From a virus, in the IMG/VR virus record IMGVR_UViG_3300005468_000024, positions 1-54,244 of that record: a DNA stretch of 54,244 nt, one strand, 5' to 3'. Below, one piece after another: positions 7,208 through 14,975 of this stretch. Both the position numbers and the translations under genes were made by a program. Numbering within the stretch: the stretch's first letter is position 1; each line of letters starts with the position of its first letter. The notes below the pieces were generated by a model that had not been told where the DNA came from, ran no database searches, and was given only the letters and a program-made list of their open reading frames with translations.

Positions 7208-9645
7208 CCACGGAAGAAAAGGATCAGAAGATGACCAAGGTTGTGTGCCCCGGGTGCCGGAAGGACTTCGTCCCGATCGCCTCGGGGAAGATCAAGGTCC
7301 ACAGGATCAAGGGTGTGGAGTGCGAGGGGGTCGGCGAAGACCCGTACACCGGGGAGGAAGGCTCCCCGTCGGGCAGCCAGTGCCGGGTGTGCAAGGGACC
7401 GGTCGTGCTGGAGCCCAGCGGCCGCACCAAGCCCCACCTGACCCGCGAGCAGGTTCCGCAGCCGTGCGACGGAGGCAGCGACTGGCCGCTGGGTGTCTAC
7501 CCGGACATCGAGGGTTCCACCCGGGGTCCTGCCCGCAGCGACGTCGCCACCGCGGGGGACGAGAGCTGGCGGCCGGGTTCCGGCTGGCAGCTGGCGGACC
7601 ATGACCACACCTACGAGTGGGGCGACGACAACAACGGCCACAGCGGCAGTTTCTGCACGACCTGCGGCAAGGAGGAGCCGCAGGACCCGCCGGACCGTCC
7701 GCTGATCTCCGGCGGATCCATGGGAGACATGGAGGACGACCGTTTCCCGAGCGGCGGACACACGATGGTCGGCTCCGGAACGGTGAAGGCCCGTCCCGTC
7801 GATGCGGCGAACGACTTTCTCAGCGGCACCCGGAAGGCCCTCACTCCCCCCGGCGCGGCCGACGACTTTCTCAGCGGCAGCGCGGAGGATGACGGAGACG
7901 ACGACGAGAGCAGTGGTCCGGGCTCCTGGTTCGAGGCCCGGTACGACGGGGATTGCGGCACCTGCGGAACGCACTTCGAGGCGGGAGACCGCATCCGTGC
8001 CGACGGGTCGGGCGACTGGGAGGCCGAAGACTGCTGCGGGGACGAGATCGAGACCCCCGCGGAGAAGGCCGCGGAGAAGGCCCGGCAGCCGGTCACCGCT
8101 GACCCCTCCCTGCCGGTGCGCAATGGCCGGTACGTCGCCCCGCACCCCAAGACCGGCAAGCAGGCCAAGTTCACCCGCACCACCACCTTCGCCGAAGCCG
8201 TCTCCGACTCCATCGCTCTGGACCAGTGGAAAGGCCGGATGGAGGCCATGGGCCTCGCGCTCAATCCGGACCTGATCGCCAAGGTGCGCAGCGCGGTGCA
8301 GGGCCGTGTGCCCTACGAGGTCGCCAAGGAGCAGCGGGAGTTCCTGAACGGCGTGGTCGAGCAGGCCAAGCTTGCTGCCGGATCCAAGGACCGGGCGCGC
8401 AAGGGCACGATCCTCCACAAGCACACGCAGGAGATCGACTCGGGCCGCCGGACGCTGGCCGAGGTGCCCGAGGAGTTCCGGCCGGACGTCGCCGCCTACC
8501 TGACAGCGATGGAGGGAGCGGGTCTGCGCCTGCTGCCGCAGCTGATCGAGCGTTCCGTCGTGACCACGGAGCTGGACGTCGTCGGTACGTTCGACCGGAT
8601 CGTCGAAGTCCTGTGGGACCAGGAGGCACAGGATCTGAGCGGACGGCCGGTCCGGCTGCGCAAGGGTGACCACGTCATCGGGGATGTGAAGTCCGGCGCC
8701 AGCCTGCTGTTCGCCTGGCCGGAGATCGAGATCCAGCTGGCCATCTACGCGCACGCGGTCAACGAGAACGGCGTGGCCGTCCCCGACGGACCCCGGGGCC
8801 AGACCACCTGGCGCTGGGCTCCGCTGGCCGAGTTCGGGGTGCCCGCAGTGCGCCAGGACGTCGGCATCGTCATGCACATGCCGTACGGAGAGAAGACGTG
8901 CGAGCTGCACCTGGCCGATCTGGTCGAGGGCTGGCGCGGGGCGCAGCTGTGCAAGGTCGTCCGCGAATGGCGCAGGATCAAGTTCCCCGACGCGCCGTTC
9001 TTCCGCCATGTCGAGCTGGTCAAGGAGGCACCCCGGGAGGACCGCCCCACCGGCTTCGACGTGACGCCGACCGGCGAGAGCTGGGAGGAGCGGTTCCGCG
9101 CCGTGCAGACCAAGGAGGAAGGCAGTGCGCTGTGGCGCGAGGCGAAGGCGGCCGGAATGCCCCCGGACGAGCTGAAGCGGCTGACCGGCCTGGTCCGTCT
9201 CCCGGCCGTCGTTCACGCAGCGGCAGGGGACCACGCAGACTCCGAGCCGCTGCCTTCCCCGGAGCTCTCCGAAGCGCTGCATCACAAGCGTGAGGCTGAC
9301 AGTGCTCTGGACCAGCAGGAGCGGTACGGGGGGTCCGGGGGAACCTCCCGGGCCGAGGACCCGTGGCCCACGTGGGAAAGCCGGTTCCGCGCCGTGCAGA
9401 CCAAGGAGGAAGGCAGTGCGCTGTGGCGCGAGGCGAAGGCGGCGGGTGTCGTGCCTGTCGAGCTCAAGCGGCTGACCGGTCTGGTGAAACTGTCCCCTCC
9501 CACCCTGGAGGAACGCGCCGCCGCAGTGACCACCCGGGCCGAAGCGTCCGCCCTGTTCCAGGAGATGCGAGACAACGTGGAGACGATCGGCAAGCCCCGT
9601 ATCGCGGGGCTGGTAAAGATCATGCAGGAGGCTCTACCGGCCTAG
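7204..9645 (+). CDS. RecB/Cas4-like PD-(D/E)XK nuclease with zinc-finger N-terminus and C-terminal repeats
   Basis: 813 residues. N-terminal Cys pairs (CPGC, CRVC, CTTC, CGTC) suggest several zinc knuckles. Two AADDFLSG-like motifs lie in the middle. The nuclease core (~390-520) has GTILHKHTQEID, GTFDRI, GDVKSG and QLAIYAHA, the order expected of RecB-family nucleases. The C-terminus carries an ERFRAVQTKEEGSALWREAK module twice (near identical in DNA) and a third worn copy at the end. The start overlaps the helicase stop (ATGA); an internal ATG at 7231 is possible. Probably end processing or recombination together with the helicase and the downstream ssDNA-binding-like protein. Confidence 0.85.
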   Translation: MTTEEKDQKMTKVVCPGCRKDFVPIASGKIKVHRIKGVECEGVGEDPYTGEEGSPSGSQCRVCKGPVVLEPSGRTKPHLTREQVPQPCDGGSDWPLGVYPDIEGSTRGPARSDVATAGDESWRPGSGWQLADHDHTYEWGDDNNGHSGSFCTTCGKEEPQDPPDRPLISGGSMGDMEDDRFPSGGHTMVGSGTVKARPVDAANDFLSGTRKALTPPGAADDFLSGSAEDDGDDDESSGPGSWFEARYDGDCGTCGTHFEAGDRIRADGSGDWEAEDCCGDEIETPAEKAAEKARQPVTADPSLPVRNGRYVAPHPKTGKQAKFTRTTTFAEAVSDSIALDQWKGRMEAMGLALNPDLIAKVRSAVQGRVPYEVAKEQREFLNGVVEQAKLAAGSKDRARKGTILHKHTQEIDSGRRTLAEVPEEFRPDVAAYLTAMEGAGLRLLPQLIERSVVTTELDVVGTFDRIVEVLWDQEAQDLSGRPVRLRKGDHVIGDVKSGASLLFAWPEIEIQLAIYAHAVNENGVAVPDGPRGQTTWRWAPLAEFGVPAVRQDVGIVMHMPYGEKTCELHLADLVEGWRGAQLCKVVREWRRIKFPDAPFFRHVELVKEAPREDRPTGFDVTPTGESWEERFRAVQTKEEGSALWREAKAAGMPPDELKRLTGLVRLPAVVHAAAGDHADSEPLPSPELSEALHHKREADSALDQQERYGGSGGTSRAEDPWPTWESRFRAVQTKEEGSALWREAKAAGVVPVELKRLTGLVKLSPPTLEERAAAVTTRAEASALFQEMRDNVETIGKPRIAGLVKIMQEALPA
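9091..9443 (+). repeat. 62-bp direct repeat in the nuclease gene
   Basis: 9091-9152 and 9382-9443 are identical in sequence and frame and encode RFRAVQTKEEGSALWREAKAA. Identity at silent positions points to a recent duplication or conversion. A third, diverged unit follows as ERAAAVTTRAEASALFQEM. Confidence 0.9.
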
Positions 9646-9647
9646 GC

Positions 9648-9661
9648 GATTTAGCAAAATC
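9648..9661. promoter_or_regulatory. AT-rich palindrome (operator-like), family member
   Basis: GATTTAGCAAAATC has 5-bp arms GATTT/AAATC. It starts the 103-bp leader of the ssDNA-binding-like gene and matches a family of sites found at the head of other units (14495, 35965, 50522 and others). Confidence 0.55.
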
Positions 9662-9670
9662 CCCGTATCA

Positions 9671-9735
9671 TGGGTGGGGTAGCAGTACCCCACCCACTCA
9701 CAGGTTCAAGCACTCACAGGTTCACAGGCTCACAG
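9671..9735 (+). promoter_or_regulatory. Leader hairpin and direct repeats
   Basis: TGGGTGGGGTA (9671-9681) pairs perfectly with TACCCCACCCA (9686-9696) across a 4-nt loop. Directly after it ACTCACAGGTTCA occurs at 9696-9708 and 9712-9724, with a partial third CTCACAG at 9729. No T-run follows, so this is more likely a regulatory leader or protein-binding site than a terminator. Confidence 0.6.
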
Positions 9736-9748
9736 AAGAGGCAGGAAC

Positions 9749-10345
9749 ATGACCACTCAGGCAGACCCGTTCAGCACCCAGAAGCGCGAGGCCGACGAAT
9801 TCCTCTCCGGTGGCGGCTCCACCATGATCGCGGCCAAGTGGCCCACCGTCGGTGCCGTCGTGGAGGGGACCATCACCGCGTGGGAGGGTCCCGTCCAGAA
9901 GACCGACATGGAGTCCGGGGAGCTCCTGTACTTCGAGGCCAAGAAGATGGTCAAGGAGTCCGACCTGAGGGGCAACCCGGCCACCGCACGCAAGGCCATG
10001 GAGCTCCGCGTCGATCTCCAGTGCGAGGCGACCGGCATCACCTGGAAGACCAACCAGTACATCGAGGAAGAGGTTCCGGACGACGACGGCATGCGCCGCA
10101 TGTACGTCAGCGGAGCTCTCCAGAAGGCGTTCGCCGCAGCCAAGGAGGCCGCGGGCACCGACGGTGTTCCCGCGCCGCTGGAGACCGGAGCGTACGTGAA
10201 GATCACCCGGACCAAGTCGAAGAAGATGCCCAACGGGTTCTTCGCCTACACCTTCGAGGGTGAGTGGACCCCCGCCAAGCAGAACGCCAAGGCGGCGGAC
10301 GGCTTCCTGAGTGACGACGCGGAAGAGAACCCGTTCGCCGAGTAG
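9749..10345 (+). CDS. Probable OB-fold ssDNA-binding-like protein
   Basis: 198 residues. The beta-rich body (WPTVGAVVEGTITAWEGPV and TGAYVKITRTKSKKMPNGFFAYTFEGEW) suggests an OB fold, and the acidic tail ends EENPFAE, like the protein-docking tip of SSB proteins. An EADEFLSG motif near the N-terminus and AADGFLSD near the C-terminus repeat a motif seen twice in the preceding nuclease. Own leader with hairpin, and a strong terminator 11 nt after the stop, so it may be expressed as a separate, abundant transcript. Function inferred; family not recognised outright. Confidence 0.6.
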   Translation: MTTQADPFSTQKREADEFLSGGGSTMIAAKWPTVGAVVEGTITAWEGPVQKTDMESGELLYFEAKKMVKESDLRGNPATARKAMELRVDLQCEATGITWKTNQYIEEEVPDDDGMRRMYVSGALQKAFAAAKEAAGTDGVPAPLETGAYVKITRTKSKKMPNGFFAYTFEGEWTPAKQNAKAADGFLSDDAEENPFAE

Positions 10346-10355
10346 TCCCCCATGC

Positions 10356-10390
10356 AGAAGGCCCCCGGGAGAGATTCCCGGGGGCCTTCT
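10356..10390. terminator. Strong bidirectional terminator hairpin
   Basis: 15-bp perfect stem (AGAAGGCCCCCGGGA and its complement) with loop GAGAT. It lies between the rightward ssDNA-binding-like gene and the leftward resolvase operon, so it can serve both. Confidence 0.85.
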
Positions 10391-10410
10391 GTTGTGCGAG
10401 GTCTTGTGTA

Positions 10411-10554
10411 CTACTCGCCGGTCCTGCCCTCTTCGCCGCAGTGGCACTCATCGGTCGACTGAGCATCTGGGTGGTGCGCGGCCATGTGCTCCAGCATTTC
10501 CCCGAATCCCTCGGGGATACCGGCCTTCGCCAGCAACTTTTCCCAGATATCCAT
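10411..10554 (-). CDS. 47-residue hypothetical protein
   Basis: MDIWEKLLAKAGIPEGFGEM then HMAAHHPD and CHCGEEG. GAAGGAGG lies 8 nt before the ATG at 10554. Second gene of the leftward RuvC operon. The His/Cys-rich tail may bind a metal. No family recognised. Confidence 0.7.
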   Translation of the reverse strand: MDIWEKLLAKAGIPEGFGEMLEHMAAHHPDAQSTDECHCGEEGRTGE

Positions 10555-10586
10555 TACGTACCCTCCTTCAACAGCTGTGTGGAGCC

Positions 10587-11129
10587 TCAGGCAGCGTTCT
10601 GAGGACTCCGGGGCCGCAGTCCGGCACGGGTGGCCGGGGTCCAGTCCACCCGCTCCAGACGGGCCCGCTGAGCGGCGGGAAGAGGGAACGCAGGCTCCCC
10701 CGCCCAGTCCAGTCCGAGCCAGCGCAGCCAGGCCGCGTCGCACTCGTTGTCATCCGTGAACTCGACGCCGGAGCGCTTGTACGCAGCCATGATCATCGCT
10801 GCCTTGTCCCCCGTCCTGCCCAGCGCGTACGCCTTGAGCGTGCTCGGGTTGACCTCCACATAGGGGAATCCCCGGCTCAGCAGCTCGACCCGCACGGCTC
10901 CGTGGACCATCGGGATCTGCCGGGCGGAGGCCCCCTTGAGACCGGCGCGGATGTCCTCCAGGATCACCAGGTCCGGCCAGGCGTCGAGCAGCGCGACCGC
11001 CAGATGATCGCGGATGTGCAGCAGACGGCCGTCTCCCCCGCCGTCCTTCGTCCTGATCAGTCCGGTGGAGCCGTCCGGATAGGCGAGCCCGGTGCGGGTG
11101 AGCGCAGCGTCTATTCCCATGATCTTCAT
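10587..11129 (-). CDS. RuvC-like Holliday junction resolvase
   Basis: 180 residues. RNase H-fold acidic motifs in order: MGIDAALTRTG (catalytic Asp near the start), LVILEDI (Glu), then NPSTLKAYALGRTGDKAAM and DDNECDAAWL (paired acidic residues). These are the hallmarks of RuvC resolvases. Expected to cut four-way junctions formed during phage recombination or before packaging. GGAGGA lies 6 nt before the ATG. Transcribed leftward from an AT-rich divergent region, opposite to the neighbouring replication genes. Confidence 0.88.
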   Translation of the reverse strand: MKIMGIDAALTRTGLAYPDGSTGLIRTKDGGGDGRLLHIRDHLAVALLDAWPDLVILEDIRAGLKGASARQIPMVHGAVRVELLSRGFPYVEVNPSTLKAYALGRTGDKAAMIMAAYKRSGVEFTDDNECDAAWLRWLGLDWAGEPAFPLPAAQRARLERVDWTPATRAGLRPRSPQNAA

Positions 11130-11149
11130 GTCGTTCCTCCGTGGTCTGT

Positions 11150-11162
11150 TTGATTAAATCAA
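11150..11162. promoter_or_regulatory. AT-rich palindrome between divergent units
   Basis: TTGATTAAATCAA, 6-bp arms around a central A, between the leftward resolvase and the rightward small genes. A shortened relative of the GATTTA..AAATC family. Confidence 0.5.
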
Positions 11163-11194
11163 CCGTACCACCTAGGATGGAACAGGAGTGCATC

Positions 11195-11260
11195 GTGAAC
11201 ACCGACCAGATGATCAAGGAGTGGTATGGCTCTCGACCCGGCGGCGAAACCCGCCTATGA
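11195..11260 (+). CDS. 21-residue leader peptide candidate
   Basis: GTG start 8 nt after AGGAG, encoding NTDQMIKEWYGSRPGGETRL. It overlaps the next gene, whose ribosome site AAGGAG lies inside this frame. May only serve translational coupling. Confidence 0.35.
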   Translation: MNTDQMIKEWYGSRPGGETRL

Positions 11261-11489
11261 CGCTCTTGTGGAAGAACACAACGCTCTGCTGAAGGAAGTG
11301 GGACGCAGTCCCCTGACCCGCGCACAGCTGGCGGGGGTGCGCACCCAGCTCTCGTACGCCGCCCGCGGTTTCCGCATCACCTCTCTCATGGTTCCCCGCG
11401 AGGGAGAGAAGGGCGAGAACTTCTGGAGGGGCCTCGCGAGCATCCGTAAGAACCTGGCGGCCGCCCGCGCCGGACTGGAGGAGCGATGA
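11226..11489 (+). CDS. Hypothetical 87-residue protein
   Basis: Helical and charged (AYDALVEEHNALLKEVGRSPLTRAQL). AAGGAG precedes the ATG. Overlaps the following gene by 4 nt. No family recognised; context suggests it belongs to the ParB-like operon. Confidence 0.7.
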   Translation: MALDPAAKPAYDALVEEHNALLKEVGRSPLTRAQLAGVRTQLSYAARGFRITSLMVPREGEKGENFWRGLASIRKNLAAARAGLEER

Positions 11490-11926
11490 GCTTCACCACA
11501 GGACAGCTCGGCATGCAGGCATACGAGATCTACGTGGCCGAGGAGATCTCCCAGGAAGCGGCCTGTGCCCGGGCGGGCACAGGCCGCAACAACCTGCGCC
11601 GGGTACTGGAGATCATCCGGAACGACCCGAGCGAGGAACTGCTGCTCCAGCTGAAAGCCGGAGAGATCTCCCTGATGCAGGCACTGGCGGACAGCCGGAA
11701 GAACATGGACATCCCGGACCGGCTCAGTGTTCAGCAGATCCGCACCGCCATGGAGCGCTTCGTCGGATTCGACAGTGTGCGTGCCGAGTTCACCGACGCG
11801 CTGCTGCTCCGGGTGCCTGCCGATGAACTCGCGGAGTTCGAGCGCAGGCTGTGCGCCAGCCGCGCTGCCACCTGGAACCTGATCAACGCAATCCGGAAGA
11901 CCAACGAACAGAGGATCACAGAATGA
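11486..11926 (+). CDS. ParB-like helix-turn-helix protein
   Basis: 146 residues. EEISQEAACARAGTGRNNLRRVLEII reads as a helix-turn-helix, and LKAGEISLMQALADSRKN resembles the ParB HTH region (G-x-IS followed by helix). The neighbouring gene supplies a ParB N-terminal-like domain, so the two together look like a ParB split in two with reversed order. Overlaps both neighbours by 4 nt. DNA partition or transcription control are both possible. Confidence 0.6.
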   Translation: MSFTTGQLGMQAYEIYVAEEISQEAACARAGTGRNNLRRVLEIIRNDPSEELLLQLKAGEISLMQALADSRKNMDIPDRLSVQQIRTAMERFVGFDSVRAEFTDALLLRVPADELAEFERRLCASRAATWNLINAIRKTNEQRITE

Positions 11927-12735
11927 GCGAGATCATGAAGGACGGCGAACTCCGGTTCGTCATCGAGCACCTGAGCGCCAACCTGCTCGAAGTCGACCCC
12001 GCCGTCCAGCGGGACATCAGCCAGGCCCGGGTGAAGAAGATCGTCAACAACTTCGCCGAGCAGAGCCTCGGAGTCCTGGTCGTCTCCCGCCGGGGAGGCG
12101 TCACCTCGGAGCCCCGCTACGTCGTCCTGGACGGCCAGACCCGCCTGGAGGTGATCCGCCAGGTCGCCGGAACGGCGGAGACCACCATGCCCGTGCTGTG
12201 CCAGGTGTACCTCAACCTGAGCCGCAGGGAGGAGGCGGAGATCTTCCTCACGCACAACGACCGGGCCGCCGTGCGCAAGCTGGACGGCTTCCGGATCTCC
12301 CTGGTGGCGCAGGAGCAGTGGGCCGTGGAGATCAACGCCGTGGCCGACCGCTACGGCTACCACGTGAACAGGGACAAGGATCCCGGCCACCGGTTCCTGG
12401 CCGTGGGTGTCGCGGAGCGGCTGTACCGCGGGGAGCGGGGCCTGGACGTTCTCGACCGGACGTTCGACACGATCAACCGGGCCTGGAACCACACCCCCAA
12501 CGCCGCTTCCGCGGAGGCAGTCATCGGACTGGGGCTGCTCTACCAGCGCCACCCCGGGGACATCGACTTCAAGGGACTGGCGAGCAGGCTGGCCAAGGCA
12601 GGCAGCCCGCAGCAGTTCATGGGGGTCGTGGCTCAGCACCGGCACGCCCTGGGCATCACCATGCCCGAGGCTGCCTACCGGTACGTGGTCCAGCTGCACG
12701 ACAAGGGCCGCAAGTCCCGCCGTCTGAGCGGCTGA
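11923..12735 (+). CDS. ParB/Srx-like N-terminal domain protein
   Basis: 270 residues from ATG 11923 (ATGA overlap). The core DPAVQRDISQARVKKIVNNF..LGVLVVSRR..YVVLDGQTRLEVIRQ matches the ParB/sulfiredoxin-type fold, with DGQTR in place of the usual DGxxR. The rest (EEAEIFLTHNDRAAVRKLDGF, then a helical C-terminus) resembles phage ParB-like proteins of unknown role. No ParA gene is visible, so plasmid-style partition is unproven. Confidence 0.7.
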   Translation: MSEIMKDGELRFVIEHLSANLLEVDPAVQRDISQARVKKIVNNFAEQSLGVLVVSRRGGVTSEPRYVVLDGQTRLEVIRQVAGTAETTMPVLCQVYLNLSRREEAEIFLTHNDRAAVRKLDGFRISLVAQEQWAVEINAVADRYGYHVNRDKDPGHRFLAVGVAERLYRGERGLDVLDRTFDTINRAWNHTPNAASAEAVIGLGLLYQRHPGDIDFKGLASRLAKAGSPQQFMGVVAQHRHALGITMPEAAYRYVVQLHDKGRKSRRLSG

Positions 12736-12812
12736 CGGACACGGGCGGGGGCCGTCGGGGCTCCCGCCCTGCCGTACGATCTAGCTCAACGACCACGGAC
12801 TGAGGAGAACCA
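12736..12812 (+). promoter_or_regulatory. Intergenic GC-rich hairpin
   Basis: GGGCGGGGGCC (from 12744) pairs with the following GGGCTCCCGCCC with one bulge. Possible weak terminator after the ParB-like gene. Confidence 0.4.
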
Positions 12813-13283
12813 GTGAATACGAACACGCAGCTCCCCGGGGAGGACGATGCCGGGACCGAAGGTGTCTGGACCTTCACGGACCAGTACAACGAGACGTTCA
12901 CCGTCACCGGGACGTTCCTGGGCGTGGGGTCCTCGCACCGGCCGCGCCACAAGGGTCATGAAGCGGGTACGTTCATCCCCCGCCGGGAGCACTGCTCCAC
13001 GTGCCGCTGGACGGAGATCCGCATCTTCGTGGAGGCCGGGGAGCGCACCCGGTACGCCGTCGTCAACCGTGGCGTGTCCATCGTTCCCGGTGAACGGGAG
13101 CTGGTCACCTGCGAGAGGTTCACCACCGGATTCTCCGTGGTGGAGGGTGTCACCACCCGCAAGACCCAGAGGGACGGCAGCCAGGTCGTTGCCCTGACCC
13201 TCCCGGCCGCCCGTGCGCTGGCGCAGGCGGCCGCCCATGACGAGAGCATCCGGGACGCGTACGTCAACCGGGCCACCGTCTGA
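12813..13283 (+). CDS. Hypothetical 156-residue protein
   Basis: GTG start with TGAGGAGA upstream. A beta-rich middle (GVWTFTDQYNETFTVTGTFLGVG) and an EHCSTCRWTEIRIF segment with a Cys pair. No family recognised. Confidence 0.7.
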   Translation: MNTNTQLPGEDDAGTEGVWTFTDQYNETFTVTGTFLGVGSSHRPRHKGHEAGTFIPRREHCSTCRWTEIRIFVEAGERTRYAVVNRGVSIVPGERELVTCERFTTGFSVVEGVTTRKTQRDGSQVVALTLPAARALAQAAAHDESIRDAYVNRATV

Positions 13284-13313
13284 GCGCATCCGCACAACGA
13301 CCAGGAGACCGAC

Positions 13314-13511
13314 ATGAACAGACCCTCCGTAACCGCCTTCGCCGAAACCGCCGTCGTCTATGCCGTGATCGAAGGCCGTACGGACGAAGCCCGACGACTC
13401 CTCGGCAACATGCTGGACGACGAGCTGAGGGACTACCACCGCCAGGTCAGCACAGTTCTCGACCTGGTCAACGACGAAGGCAACGGACGTCGCCTGGAGG
13501 GCGGGTTCTGA
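13314..13511 (+). CDS. Hypothetical 65-residue protein
   Basis: Helical and acidic (EGRTDEARRLLGNMLDDELRDYHRQVSTVLDLV). AGGAGA lies before the ATG. Its TGA overlaps the next ATG (TGATGA). Not recognised. Confidence 0.65.
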   Translation: MNRPSVTAFAETAVVYAVIEGRTDEARRLLGNMLDDELRDYHRQVSTVLDLVNDEGNGRRLEGGF

Positions 13512-13708
13512 TGACCGGCTTCCCCTGGACGGATCCTCCCTGTACCTGCGAGGAGTGCCGTCCGGGGCCCGGCATCGACTACGCCAGCACGCACCTGAGC
13601 CGGATGCTGAACAGGCTGGACGAGGAGCGTGCCCAGCGGGCTGTGGAAATCACAGCATGGATCGACGGATGTCACGGCAACCCCGTGATCAAGAAGGAGC
13701 CCTCATGA
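13511..13708 (+). CDS. Hypothetical 65-residue protein with CxCxxC
   Basis: The start overlaps the previous stop by one base. CTCEEC near the N-terminus may bind metal; the remainder is a helix (LSRMLNRLDEERAQRAVEI). Not recognised. Confidence 0.65.
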   Translation: MTGFPWTDPPCTCEECRPGPGIDYASTHLSRMLNRLDEERAQRAVEITAWIDGCHGNPVIKKEPS

Positions 13709-13782
13709 TGAAGCTCATCGGTTGCCTGGTGTTTCTCACCGCGCTAGCGCTGATCTTCCTGATAGCCACGAACAAGATCTGA
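13705..13782 (+). CDS. 25-residue single-span membrane peptide
   Basis: MMKLIGCLVFLTALALIFLI followed by ATNKI: one transmembrane helix with a basic start. GAAGGAG lies 5 nt before the ATG, and the start overlaps the previous stop. Small membrane peptides of this kind are common in phages; role unknown. Confidence 0.6.
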   Translation: MMKLIGCLVFLTALALIFLIATNKI

Positions 13783-13784
13783 CC

Positions 13785-13982
13785 GTGGGCAGGCACCGCG
13801 CCGGGCCACCGGTCACACCACGCGCCGCGGAGGCTGTACCTCACCCTCCGCGGCGCGTACTGCGTCAGGAGTACGAGCGGCTGTACCGCTTCTACAAAGA
13901 CCTCCAGCGGGAGCACAGTGCCCTTCTGGACAGGCTGGAGCAGGACACCGAGGAGGTTCCCCTCCCCCTTCCGGCCGACTGA
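13785..13982 (+). CDS. 65-residue coiled-coil protein
   Basis: GTG start directly after the previous gene. The C-terminal half (LRQEYERLYRFYKDLQREHS) is a coiled coil. A perfect 13-bp inverted repeat (13820-13832 and 13846-13858) lies inside the coding region and could act as an RNA hairpin. Not recognised. Confidence 0.5.
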   Translation: MGRHRAGPPVTPRAAEAVPHPPRRVLRQEYERLYRFYKDLQREHSALLDRLEQDTEEVPLPLPAD

Positions 13983-14006
13983 GAAATCGACCAAGGAGAA
14001 CAGATC

Positions 14007-14447
14007 ATGACCATCCGCTTCATCGCTGTAGCCGGGTACATCGACAAGATCACAACGGACGGCCGCATCCTGGAACACACCCCGGGTGTTCCCCTCGCTC
14101 CCGAGGACATGCGCTCACTGATGGTCCACGACCATTCCCGGGGTGAGCACGTCGGCCGGATCGACCGGGTGAGTCTGATCGGGGACCAGATCGTCCTGAT
14201 CGGCATCCTCTTCGAGGACAGCTGGGCCAGGCCCTCCGTCGATGCGCTCCGCGCCGGTACGGACAGGCTCAATCTCGACGTCGGCTCCCGTAGTTCCAGC
14301 TGGGACTCGCGGGACTCCGGGAAGCCCTTCAAGACGTATGCCGAGGTGATGCGCATCCACGACTGGTGGATCCGGGCCGCACATGTCCACAGCAATCCCT
14401 GCTGGCCCCTCCCGGCGGCAGACGTCTGGGCGGACCCCGGATGCTGA
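14007..14447 (+). CDS. Hypothetical 146-residue protein
   Basis: AAGGAGA then GATCATG. Beta-rich N-terminus (IRFIAVAGYIDKITTDGRIL) and a VGRIDRVSLIGDQIVLIGILF strand pair. Not recognised. Similar Ile-rich openings occur in other small proteins of this genome. Confidence 0.7.
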   Translation: MTIRFIAVAGYIDKITTDGRILEHTPGVPLAPEDMRSLMVHDHSRGEHVGRIDRVSLIGDQIVLIGILFEDSWARPSVDALRAGTDRLNLDVGSRSSSWDSRDSGKPFKTYAEVMRIHDWWIRAAHVHSNPCWPLPAADVWADPGC

Positions 14448-14494
14448 CTGCCCCTCCCGCCACAGGGGGTTCTGCTGTTAAGGTAAATTGACCC

Positions 14495-14508
14495 GATTTA
14501 CTGAAAGG
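14495..14508. promoter_or_regulatory. AT-rich operator-like site before the AT-hook regulator
   Basis: GATTTACTGAAAGG, 10 nt before the ATG at 14518, with TTGACC at 14488 just upstream. Matches the left half and centre of the perfect site at 35965. Possible autoregulation by the downstream DNA-binding protein. Confidence 0.5.
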
Positions 14509-14517
14509 GGTACCACC

Positions 14518-14769
14518 ATGACCACCACCAAGCGACCCAGGGGACGACCCCGTCCCATCGAGACGATCGAGCGGGACGAGAAGATCCTCAAGCTGCTCCA
14601 GCAGAGCGGATCGTTCACCCGCAATCAGATCGCCGAAGCCCTGGGCCTGGACACCACCATCACCTACCTCTCCCTGGACCGGCTGCGCCGCCAGGGACGC
14701 GTCCGCAAGTGCGCGGGCACCGGCTCGAACACCCTGTGGACGAGCGAGGCGAATGCCCCGTGCCCCTGA
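14518..14769 (+). CDS. AT-hook plus winged-helix DNA-binding protein
   Basis: 83 residues. The N-terminus TKRPRGRPRP holds an AT-hook core (RGRP), which binds the minor groove of A/T tracts. The rest is a winged helix (EKILKLLQQSGSFTRNQIAE then LSLDRLRRQGRVRK). AAAGGGG precedes the ATG. A protein made to read AT-rich sites, beginning next to one of the genome's few AT-rich palindromes, is a reasonable candidate regulator of that family (inference). Confidence 0.75.
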   Translation: MTTTKRPRGRPRPIETIERDEKILKLLQQSGSFTRNQIAEALGLDTTITYLSLDRLRRQGRVRKCAGTGSNTLWTSEANAPCP

Positions 14770-14975
14770 TCGCCGGACCTGCGGACGAGCAGGAAGAGGC
14801 GCTGGGACCGCGGGAGATCTGCGAGCTGGGAGAGATCTGCGTAAAGATGGCCCGGCAGCTGCGGGAAACGAGCGAGGCAGCGGCAGCCATCTTCAGATCG
14901 CTCCCCGCCGCGGGAGCCCTGCTGACGTCCCCGGACGCCATGCGCTGGACCCCCGGGGAAGGAGTTGCGCTGTGA
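14760..14975 (+). CDS. Hypothetical 71-residue protein
   Basis: GTG start overlapping the previous gene by 10 nt. Helical: PREICELGEICVKMARQLRE. Overlaps the glycosyltransferase start by 4 nt (GTGA). Not recognised. Confidence 0.5.
   Translation: MPLIAGPADEQEEALGPREICELGEICVKMARQLRETSEAAAAIFRSLPAAGALLTSPDAMRWTPGEGVAL

Noticed and set aside
6724-9285. An 853-codon minus-strand frame
   Set aside because: Antisense to the helicase C-terminus and nuclease; composition is that of a shadow and it lacks any domain.
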